Assembly (NCBI GenBank): GCA_946122785.1
Contig: CAMGYJ010000002.1
Span: 65,621,703 to 65,685,702, forward strand
From: Linum tenue
Lineage: Eukaryota > Streptophyta > Magnoliopsida > Malpighiales > Linaceae
Direction of reading: 5' to 3'
DNA length: 64,000 bases
Shown: positions 26,150 through 35,525 of the stretch, one piece after another
Layout: every line of letters begins with the position of its first letter
How positions within the stretch are numbered: the stretch's first letter is position 1
Notes under the pieces: model-generated
Told to the model about the DNA's origin: nothing
What the model saw: the letters and a program-made list of their open reading frames with translations, nothing else
Databases searched by the model: none
Translations under genes and position numbers: made by a program

Positions 26150-26760
26150 ATCACTCTGGTACGGGTCAGGTTCCAGGAGCCCACAGCGACTCAGGAGCTG
26201 CTCCTGCATAGCGTGAGTGCGACGTCGAGCCCTCCTCTCTCGAGAAAGACGAGTCTCGATCAGTGCAGCTTAGTGCTCCAAGTCATCTAGACGGCTGGAA
26301 TAGTGGTCAGTGAAAGGACCCGTCTGGTTGTTGTACTAGGGCGTCGGACGTGGAGCGTGGTGAGGTGGTGGTGGAGCCTGATTCTGTAGATGTGGTATCT
26401 GATGCTCCTCCTCAGGTGAGCCTCTTGCGCCACCCACAGTTGCATGGGCAGTCGCTGAAGCTGCACAAGGAATAGATGGGTGCGGAAGGCGTTGGATATG
26501 TCGAATGTCGTGCGCCTCTTGTAGAAGCTTCATGTTGACCAGTGTCGACTCTGGTAGGTCAATGGAGCGGCTGACAAGGGTGCACGGTGTGAGGTCGATG
26601 TCGAGGTAGCGTGCGATTCGGGTGATGTAGGGTCATCCGTTCATGGTTCAGACCCGGGAGCTATTGCAGATGCGGGAGAAGGTGATCCCCAACACCGAAC
26701 CAAGATGAATCTCGTGGTCCGGTTGGAGCATGGTGTGGAATGCCTACATCACCCTCTGTG
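26150..26760 (-). pseudogene. Degenerate retrotransposon-derived coding remnant
   Basis: Read on the minus strand, this GC-rich block gives PYITRIARYLDIDLTPCTL and related pieces, resembling the gag-like 'putative plant transposon protein' frames found in large plant LTR elements. Stop codons break the frame (for example between the histidine-proline-rich part and RLDDLE). Family assignment is tentative; no reverse transcriptase is present nearby. Confidence 0.4.
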
Positions 26761-27269
26761 TGATGTTAATTCATTATTTCAAAGTGATCTTAATGGTATT
26801 TGTTGATTATGACATTAGCGGTAATTAGTTAATATTTTTTTTTATCAAGTTGTCCTAGTTTACTGTTGTGTATATATTTTTTTCATGTCGTTGAAGAAAT
26901 TTTGCACTTCTTATTATCGGATATCAATTCGGAGTTGGAAGGAAATATATATCATCTACAATTGATAGGAATTTAAGGTATTTTAAAAAATTAAGAGAAT
27001 AACGAAAAGGTTATGCCTAGAAATCTTAAATATGAAAAACATGAAAAATATTATTTATTGTATAAATTTTTATAATTTAGTGAATAAGCTTGCTTGAATA
27101 ATAAGTGGAGTTGTTAAGTGTTAGATGCTAATACACACAATAGTTAAGAGAATTCAAATATTGTAAAACTATAAATTCTACTCTACTAATACAATTTTTG
27201 ACTTTTCATGTGGATTTAATAGTATAAATTGACACATTATTATTCAGTTTCCTCATATATATCCCTCTA
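26761..27269. other. AT-rich spacer
   Basis: The spacer is very AT-rich, with no recognisable gene or repeat, and ends at the hAT-like insertion. Confidence 0.4.
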
Positions 27270-28568
27270 CTATTTTCCATGGTAAAGGAAACCGTACCGG
27301 AAGTCATACCGGCTCCGCCAGTGGTAGGGTATTTTGTGGTACTACCGTGGTTCAACCGTTGTGTACCGGCAAAATACCGTTTTTATAATTAAATAATATT
27401 TTTTTGTTAAAAAACCGTACCGACAGATTTGTGATACCGTTTCGGAATAATACCGGAATAAAACCGGAATATACCGGATAACAAGAAGCATTATTAATAC
27501 CATCATGTTTAGTTAGTCATCATTATACAAGAAAACAATCTAGAAATTATAATGCTTCTGATTGGAGATCCAATCTAGAGTGACCAACTCAAACCACACA
27601 GCAGGAAATTATAAACATGTTAATACGAACTGGCTGATAACAGTATCATGATCATGAATAAAAGTGGTTATCTCAACAACAACAACAACAGTTAGAATTG
27701 GCCTACCCACTTGCTTGTTTGCCCACTAGATTTCCTCAGTAGAATCAAATCCCTTCTCTGCTTGCTACGAGACAGAAATGGCTGTCACTGTAACAGCTTA
27801 ATTGACCCTCCAAACTGGCTCCCCCCTACCGCTACTGGAAACCATCAATGTCCATTCAAATTGAAGCAACACAACCCCCGTCGACGAATTCAAAGCAACA
27901 GAAATTCCCTTACCTGACTCGAAACGAGGGATGGGGAGACGGGCGCCGCCTGAAATTCAGCAGCCTACGAGAACCGCCATGGCCGGTGGAAGCGAGAGGA
28001 GGATCGTCGGGTCGCCGGTGGCCGCTCGAGAAGAAGAGGAGGGAGGACCGTGGTCCTGGTCGCCAGGACCGAGGGATGGGGAGACAGGAAGCAGCCTTGA
28101 GCTGCGTTGAGTTCGGCGGTCGCTGGTCACGGGCTAGCTCGCCGGAGGAAAGTCGAGTTGCTCTCGGCGGTTTCTGGTCGCCGGTCGCCAAAGGAGAACT
28201 GCAGAAGAGGAGGAGCGACGGATTGAACGGAAGAAGAAGAAGAGGATTTCGAATTGGAAGAAAACCGAACGCGGCGGCTGTGTGTTTGGTCCTTTGGTTC
28301 GATTTGCGTTAGAGATTAGGCCATAAGGGTTTGGAACCTCTTTTTTTTTTTTTTTTTTGTTCCAAAACGACGGCGTCGCTTCCCAAATAGCCTGCCTCCG
28401 GTTAGACCAAAACCGGGTGGCATTTCGGTTTAAACCGTTTAAACCGGTTTTACCGGCCGGCACGAAATTCTACCTACACACATGCTACCGTGTCGCCCGA
28501 GCTCCGGTTTCCGGTTTTACCGGTTCAACCGGCCGGTACGATCCGGTTTCCTTTACCATGCTATTTTC
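27270..28568. mobile_element. hAT-like element with exact 8-bp target duplication
   Basis: The element (27278-28560, 1,283 bp) is flanked by the perfect 8-bp duplication CTATTTTC at 27270-27277 and 28561-28568. The ends are inverted repeats beginning CATGGTAAAGGAAACCG. Both subterminal regions are crowded with ACCGG/TACCGG motifs (left 27290-27480, right 28400-28550), as expected for transposase-binding repeats. An 8-bp duplication with short inverted ends fits the hAT superfamily. The interior, about 27900-28300, is GC-rich with open frames on both strands but no recognisable domain, so this copy is non-autonomous and may carry captured sequence. Confidence 0.88.
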
Positions 28569-28856
28569 ACATCAAACATGTCCGTTGTTACAATTTCTGA
28601 TAAGATCTGTTAAATGAAAAACATGGTAACTCCCAATAATTAATACGCACAATCCCATCTTCCATCCGTTCCACTTTCTCTTTCTCCTACCCAACAACAA
28701 TTAAACGCAATTTTTTTGTCTATCACGAAAGAAGCTTGAAAACCGACATTTGAATTTCTACTTAACTCTCTTTAAGTCCTCAATTATTGATCGATTTGAC
28801 TCAATCATTAAAATTGGAACCCAATTTTTTTTAAAAAATATGGATTTCAAAGTATC
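28569..28856. other. Spacer without recognised feature
   Basis: This is a short AT-rich spacer between two hAT-like sequences, and nothing was recognised in it. Confidence 0.4.
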
Positions 28857-29030
28857 AAAGGTTGTCAACCGGTTTAGCCCGTTGGCCTGGTCGAGTAAGT
28901 GGGTTGAGGGTTGATAGTCCAATAGTTTTAGTCTGCTTTTGCCCGAATATATGAAAAAGTCATTATATTGTTCATACATTTGTAACTTATATAAAATCTC
29001 ATCTGCATATGGATAATATTACATACAACT
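28857..29030. mobile_element. Truncated hAT-like left end, same family as 58182-59043
   Basis: AAAGGTTGTCAACCGGTTTAGCCCG, then GTCATTATATTGTTCATACA and AAAATCTCATCTGCATATGG, parallel the left 170 bp of the element at 58182. No right end is found. Confidence 0.6.
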
Positions 29031-29039
29031 ACTCCTGTG

Positions 29040-31530
29040 GTTTCAGATCACTATGGTCTAGTGTTGATTACTGATCCAAAACTAAAGACCCATCCAAAAC
29101 CATTTAAGTACTTTGTCCTCTGGTGGTCTCATCCTTCATATCTGAATATCATTAAGGAGGCATGGAAAACAGAAGTGTAGGGTAATCCCCATTATATCTT
29201 TTATGGTAAGCTGCGTCATGTACGATTGAGACTGAAAAAGATGAATCGAGAAGAATATTCAAACATCTCGGGGAGGGTCAAAACTGCTGCTGCAGCATTA
29301 GAGGAGGCTCATGTGTAGTGTTGGACAATCCTACAGCTGAATTGATGGATTTTGAGAAGCAGAAAAGTTTGGATTATTTGGCTTTAAGGCAAGCAGAAGA
29401 GTCATTTTATAAGCAAAAATCCGGAGTCCAGGTTATTCAAGGGGATGCTAATACTTTCTATTTTCATAAACAGTAAAAGTAAGAACTCAGAGGCAACTAA
29501 TTACTCGTATGATAAATGACCAGGGAGAAGTGATAACTGATGTGAAAGGTATTGGGGATATTGCCATTGCTTTCTATACAAAATTGGTTGGGTCTGAGGA
29601 TGTCAATGTGGAGCAGCAATCAGTGGCTTATTACAAAGAGCTCCTGCACCATTGTTTGACTTCAGAAGAGAGTAATATGTTAATGGGGGAAATATTAGAA
29701 TAGAAATTTGTCAGTCTTCAATAATTTGGACAAGGACAAAGCACCCGGTCCAGATGGCTTCCCTGTTGAGTTCTTCAAAAAGCACTTAGATATAATTGGG
29801 AAGGAAGTAGAAGAAGTAATCCTTTCTTTCTTCTCTACTGGGCATTTACCTTCAATTGTGAACAAAAGTACAAAACTATCTTCACATTGGTTGCTAAACT
29901 GCCTTGCTCTGAGAAGATGATAGATTTTTAACTGGTCTCTTGTTGTAATACTCTATAAAAGGGCATCACTAAGTTGCTTGCCAATCGTATTGTTGTGGTG
30001 CTTCCTAATCTAGTCAGTAGATCACAATCTGCTTTCATTAAGGGTAGGGCTATTAGTGATAATATCCTGCTAGTAGGGGTGGAACTTGGGTTGGGTGTGG
30101 TTACCCGCCCCACACTTTGCGGGTAACCACATCCACAAATATAGAATTGTGCTACCCACAACCCACCCCGCAGTGGGTAGGGGTTAACTACTACCCGCTG
30201 AGGGTTGGTGCGGATTGATTGTGGATATCCACAAAAATTTCACATTAAAAATAATAATATATGGTAATTAAATAGTAATGTTGTGTTTCTTCTCACACAA
30301 AAACAAAAACATACATAAAAGAAAGTTAATAAAGTGTTAAATAAATTATAAATCTCGAATATAATAGGTTAGTTGTAAATTTAAACGAGATGGATTTGGA
30401 AAAAGATTTGAAGATAACGAAGAGGCAGAGTGATATGTTACCCGACTAACATCGTTGCATGTCACGACTCCTCCGTTGAAAACAACAACAAAACACAAAA
30501 GTGGCTCGATAAGTGGAGGCGCCCGCTTTTAATGAATCGATTATTCTTCACTCTTGATAATCGTCTTGTATTGTTTGTAGCTGTTTGCATGTTGTGTTGT
30601 TCGTGATTTCGTGGAGAAATGGAGATGAGTTTGGGTATCAGACTAATCTTTGTCGATTATTCTCCTCTTTTAACGAATCGATTAATTTATCTGACTATAT
30701 ATATGGACTTGGTTTTGTTATACTATAAACATATACCACAGGGACAATGCTTATTTAATAAAAGTATCTCACATGAACATTGTGTATTGACTTGGTTTTG
30801 TTTTATAGAATAAGTGCATATTTGATTTTGGTAGCTACTTTAATTCGTAGTCTTCCAAGTTTCACAAACTAATATAACTAAAGTGGTTAATGTGGGTTAC
30901 AAAGTATTTTGAAAAAAATAAATATAACTAATGTGGTTAATGTGGGTTTTGTGGGTAAACCGTTGTGGGTAGTGGTTGACCACTAACCACAAAAATCAAT
31001 ATTTTGATACCCACACCCAACCCGCTATCCACAAAGTGTGCGGTTTGCGGGTTACCCGCAACCCGCAAACCAAACTTCCACCCCTACCTGCTAGTGTAAG
31101 AATTAGTGAAAGATTACCATAAAAAGAATATAACTCCGAGATGTGCTATCAAGATTGATATCATGAAAGCATTTGATTTAGTTAATTGGGGGTTTCAGTT
31201 CAATGTGATGAAGGCAATGGGATTCCCCTATGGTTTTCTTAAGTTGGTAAAAACCTGTGTGACAACTCCAGTTATTAGAGTAGCGATTAATGGAGGTCTT
31301 TGTGGCATCATTAAAGCATGCAAGGGATTAAGACAGGGTGATCCATTGTCCTGCTACCTATTCACAATTGCTATGGAGGTCCTTGACTGTCTAGTGAAGA
31401 AAGCAGTATTAGAATGTCAAATCCCATTTCATCCTAGATGTAAGCCCCTGTTCATCACTCATTTGTGCTTTACGGACGATCTTATGACGTTTACTAATGG
31501 GTAGATCAGAGGTGTAGCAGGGATAAGAAT
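29040..31530 (+). mobile_element. Degenerate L1-type LINE ORF2, split by a later insertion
   Basis: Fragments in order: an endonuclease tail (SDHYGLVLITDP, ~29046), a linker ending IQGDANTFYFHKQ (~29430-29475), reverse-transcriptase motifs DKAPGPDGFPVEFFKKHL (~29730), then after the nested hAT-like element IKIDIMKAFDLVNW (~31150), GLRQGDPLSCYLF (~31327) and FTDDLMTFTNG (~31470). The YADD-equivalent box reads FTDDL instead of the usual FADDL. Several stop codons and frame changes occur, and both ends of the element are missing. This is a dead L1-clade copy. The hAT-like insertion at 30074-31086 interrupts it between the finger and palm regions. Confidence 0.88.
30066..31094. mobile_element. 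hAT-like element nested in the LINE, exact 8-bp target duplication
   Basis: The element (30074-31086, 1,013 bp) is flanked by the perfect duplication CCTGCTAG at 30066-30073 and 31087-31094. Terminal inverted repeats start TAGGGGTGGAA. GTGGGTA/TACCCAC motifs cluster near both ends. No transposase is encoded; the interior is AT-rich. Removing it rejoins the two parts of the LINE reverse transcriptase in register, apart from an in-frame stop right after the junction, which confirms the order of events. Confidence 0.92.
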
Positions 31531-32340
31531 GCAATGGAGTGTATCGAATTCCTCATCAAGTCACTCCCTCACATGTTTGCACAAATAAAGAACCTCACAA
31601 GTCACTCCCTCAAGTGTTTGCACTCGATTGAGATCACTCGTTGTCTTACCACTCGTGTTTCACTCAACAAAATTGGCTTTTACCCGAAAATCAACTCACA
31701 AAGCCTCTTTCCACTCTTACTCCGAAACCCTAGGTAAGAACTTCTCACTTCTCAAGTATTACAATCAGAAACCAATCAAGAACAACACATGAAATGACTT
31801 TCTCGCGTGATCTGACCTAGTTCCCGCCTTTTCTTTCCTTTGATTTTCGTTTTTTTAATATATGAATGACTTTTTCCAGATGCATGTTACAATCGACAAT
31901 GAAACTGAGAACAAAAACTGAAAATTTAGCCTCTCTTGGCGGCGGTTAAGAGCATAAACTTGATTCGTCTGATTCTCGCACAAGAAAGGAGGATACTTGT
32001 GTCACTGTGTTGAACAAGAGCTCTGATACCACCTAATATAAGTCGAGGCTCTAACTCCTGGACTTAAACAATCAGAATACAACAAAGATCGATTAAAGCA
32101 CAACGATCACAAAGCGGAAAATAACCCAAACCAAATCCACGAGTCGGGAAGAAGACCAGGTATACGAAGGACTATTCGGCTAGGGTGATGAGCTAGCAGA
32201 AAACGTCAGTCTCCTCTTGCTGAATGAGGGTTTCATATGGTTTTGCTGGGAAAATTGATTGAAGATGGAAATGGTTGGAAGAATATTGGGGGGAATGTGG
32301 GATGTATGTGAGTTTTTAAAATCTCTCATACCCACAATTC
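31531..32340 (-). mobile_element. Possible LTR-retroelement remnant with primer-binding site
   Basis: Position 32020-32031 reads GCTCTGATACCA, exactly the reverse complement of the Copia-type primer-binding site TGGTATCAGAGC. On the minus strand the LTR would lie to the right (32032 onward, beginning about TAACTCCTGG/GAGCCTCGACTTATATTAGG in reverse) and internal sequence to the left. No coding domains were found, so it may be a small non-autonomous (TRIM or LARD-like) element or a truncated copy. Borders are not defined. Confidence 0.45.
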
Positions 32341-33261
32341 CTAATATTCAAAACTCTTTCCAAGCATGGTATTTTGTTGGTATTTTGTCAAAATCCACAT
32401 TGTGTGAGATTGTGCCAAAATACTGCACTGAAAACCCTCACCCAAATAACCCATTGGAGTAACCATACGATCATGTAATAAGACTATCTAAGATCGATTA
32501 TAACTTATATAAAATTTTCCTTCCTTTTGCTTCCCCACCCCAACCTTTCTTATAAGACTGAATCTTCTGCTGGATCAGTAGGACAGTCAGACCAGTTACA
32601 ATAGCAGTTCTGCCTATTTATTTGAACGACTATGTATGAACCAAACTGTTGACATGATATCAGATAAACCGCTCCGCTTTGACAGGTTAATTGGTTCAAT
32701 ATTTTAACCAAAAATTTTCAGTAAAAAGATTTAACATAACTAAGGCTATCCAACCTTAATTATTAATTTTACGTGTTCCACTATCAATTGTCACCTTAAG
32801 AATTCAATAAAAAAATTCAATTTTCACTCCTCCAAAACTCTTTGCCTCTCAGCTTTTTTAACGCTCCTCCTGCGACGATTATGATTTCTTTTAGTGATTG
32901 ATAAATTGGATTTGAAAAGCAGTTCATCGATAGTGATAAATTAAGTCTTAAATGAATGTACTATATATGTCTTTTATGTTCCAAGGCATGAACGGGTCAA
33001 TTCATAGTTAATCAAGTTCTGTAATGATTAATTGTTGAACCATAAACCACTAAATTTTTCAGTTCTCCGTTATAGTTTTGTAAACACAGCCCCCGGCCCA
33101 ACCAAACAGCTCAACTCCAAAACGTCTGCGTTTCATGACTATTCACCCTAAGAGGCTAAAACCCAACGCAGAAGATCAGCTGTTGTCCAAAACCCTTCAT
33201 CCTTGAACTCAGCTTTCGCGAAATCCCTAGCCACATCCTAATTCCACAGTCGCCAATTACC
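32341..33261 (+). other. Upstream region of TOM9 gene
   Basis: This is AT-rich sequence leading to the TOM9 start. The last 200 bp become more GC-balanced and contain the presumed 5' leader. No definite promoter element was identified. Confidence 0.4.
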
Positions 33262-33588
33262 ATGGCCTCTCAGGCAGCCAGAGGCGGTGTTTCGCTCCCG
33301 GAGAAGCGTCCTCCCAAGCGTCAACAGCCCGACTCCGACACCATCCTCGCGAAGCTAACCAACTCCGAGATCGTCTCCAAGGGCAAGCGAGCCGCGTGCG
33401 ACACCGCCTATGTCACCAAGAGACTCCTCCGCAGCACCGGCAAGGCGGCTTGGATCGCCGGGACCACCTTCTTGATCTTGGTGGTGCCGTTGATCATCGA
33501 GATGGATAGGGATCAGCAGCTGACCGAGCTCGAGCTCCAGCAGCAGAGTCTCCTCGGAGCACCGCCGGTTGGTGCGCCTCAGAAGTAG
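33262..33588 (+). CDS. TOM9-2: Mitochondrial import receptor subunit TOM9-2 (plant TOM22)
   Basis: Short plant homologue of TOM22, a tail-anchored subunit of the outer-membrane translocase that organises the TOM complex. A single exon encodes 108 residues, slightly longer than the ~95-100 typical of plant TOM9. The cytosolic N-terminus lacks the long acidic receptor domain of fungal TOM22, as usual in plants, and is basic. The conserved core reads SKGKRAACDTAYVTKRLLRS then one hydrophobic membrane segment, about residues 61-81 (AAWIAGTTFLILVVPLIIEM), followed by a short intermembrane-space tail rich in Gln and Glu. The start ATG sits in a CCATGG context. The gene is intronless and isolated between repeat-rich spacers. 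Confidence 0.92.
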   Translation: MASQAARGGVSLPEKRPPKRQQPDSDTILAKLTNSEIVSKGKRAACDTAYVTKRLLRSTGKAAWIAGTTFLILVVPLIIEMDRDQQLTELELQQQSLLGAPPVGAPQK

Positions 33589-34861
33589 TGGTCTGCCCGC
33601 CCCCTCATTTTGAGTGTCTGGTCAGGTTAGAGACGCGGTTCATCGGATTATGTTGGGAAATTGGGGAATTTTGAGCTGAATAATTGGCGGTATTAGTCAT
33701 GATTGTTGTACTATTATGCTCATACTTGATCATATGCCATTTGATGGTTTTGCAAATTACCTTGATTGCCTTGTCCCTTTCGACTAGTGATTGCGTTTTC
33801 AGATCCTCGTGGATCACTGTTCTGTTGGTTTGAAGTGAATGTCAACAATGCGTAGTACTTGAGCTGAATTTGAATGTTATTTCAGTTGGCGATAGGTTTT
33901 GGATAAATCTTTCATTCGTTCTATCTTGTTAAGTTACGAACTTGACAATGGCGAGCCGGTTTTATCAGGGCTCAACTGCTTTACGATCATGATTGCCTTC
34001 TTCCTCTCGGCGGGGAATTGCGTATTCATATCCTTGTGCATCAGTGTTGTTGTGAATGTCTGCTTGCTATGCGCAGTACTTGAGCAGACTGGACAGTGAC
34101 AGACTAAAGATGTGGTTATGAGCCAGTTCATAGCCTAGGTTTCCTTTCTTAACAAGAAGCACAGTTATCCATTAGCTTGGTGAGAAGGGCTTCATACCAA
34201 ATTGCTTGTAGAGATCTATTAGAGTAGGAAACATATCTTGATTATGGAAACTGTCTCTGCTGCCTTCAATTTTGTTGTTCAATCCATCAGAGATGCTTCC
34301 TTTCTTGCAGCGGAAGAGGTCGGAAATCATGGACTTTGGATTGTGTTCTCCTCTTGCAAGGTTCTTGGTAAGTTTGGAGGATGATCTGAAATCTAGGCTA
34401 AGAGGTCTGAGAAATTCAAGTATTACGGGTTGGTTGACTCTCTGTGTTTATTCTGTTTACTGGAAGGTCCATGCGGTTCGATTCAGCAATTATATTAGGT
34501 CTGGTCAGTATGAGGTCTGCTTCACAGCTTGTATGCATACTGATGAATTGCAGATTGACCCTTGTTGATTAACCAGTCAAAACTCGACACTGTGGGCATG
34601 TACTTTTCTTTGTTAGCAATCATGGTGGACTTGCTAAATGTGTAGAGAAGTGATTGCTAATATTTAACAATTTCAAAAGTATGACTGCTAACACATCAAA
34701 GTGGGGGTTCGGTTTGATTGCTAACAAAAAACCAAGTATAATCACCGTGGAAGCCTGCAATAAAGTGGGTTTGGTTTAATTTATCAATCCTCAATCAGGT
34801 CCACGTTGTAATTTCCTTTGGTGGTTTTACTATTGATTAAATTACGGAAAATCTGATAATA
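33589..34861. other. 3' flank of TOM9 with a diverged internal duplication
   Basis: This contains the TOM9 3' UTR. The segment near 33760-33870 resembles 33985-34090: both run GATTGCCTT.., ATTGCGT.TTCA, a shared GATCACTGTT/CATCAGTGTT part, GTGAATGTC and AGTACTTGAGC, about 220 bp apart. No coding function was recognised; the short frames in this stretch lack known motifs. Confidence 0.4.
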
Positions 34862-35525
34862 GGTTGGAATTAGTGGCGTAGCCAGGATTTCGTTTAAGGT
34901 GGGTCCACCTCGAAAAAAAATAAATATGATAAAATAATTTTTTAATATAATCTTACGTTGAATACATAATCTTACGTTGAAAACTTTTGATAAATTAAAA
35001 TGAATTAGCAATCGAAAATATCAAGAATATTACTCTGCATATATACCAAACAATCATTGATTTAGTTAGCCATAGTGTTTCAAATGGTGTTCTTTGTTAA
35101 GAATCGTTAGTATCAATACCTCGAGTTGTTGATAGAGGATTAATAATAAATCTTATACCAACCAATAATTCATGATTTACCTAGTCGTTCGCTTTCGAAT
35201 GATGTTCTTAAAAATAATATTTAGTATCAATTGATCGAGTTGTTGGAAGATTTCAATAATATATTAGACCATTTACTACCATGCTCCCTTATAAGAAAGT
35301 GAACTTATACGAAATTGATGTTTGCACAAATCTGTATACCGTATACTTTTAAGAAATGAGGTCGCCAAGATTCAAACACAAAATTTTCGACCAACTATTC
35401 TCAATTAAACGCGACATGGTTTTCGATATCAATTAACTATTGTACCTAATTTAACCATTTCCCCCGAACCAGGGTGGGTCCCGGGACCCACCCTGTTACC
35501 CTCTCCCTCCGCCACTGGTTGGAAT
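34862..35525. mobile_element. Small non-autonomous element, AGTGGCG ends, 9-bp target duplication
   Basis: The element (34871-35516, about 646 bp) begins TAGTGGCGTAGCCAGGATTT and ends CCTCCGCCACT. It is flanked by the perfect 9-bp duplication GGTTGGAAT at 34862-34870 and 35517-35525. Inverted ends are short (AGTGGCG/CGCCACT), with a GGGTGGGTCC/GGACCCACC pair further in. The 9-bp duplication suggests a Mutator-type MITE. A related copy lies at 57071-57633. Confidence 0.82.

Noticed and set aside
27848..28312. 154-residue frame in the hAT-like element as a gene
   Set aside because: It is GC-rich with an equally long frame on the opposite strand and no known motif; treated as element interior.
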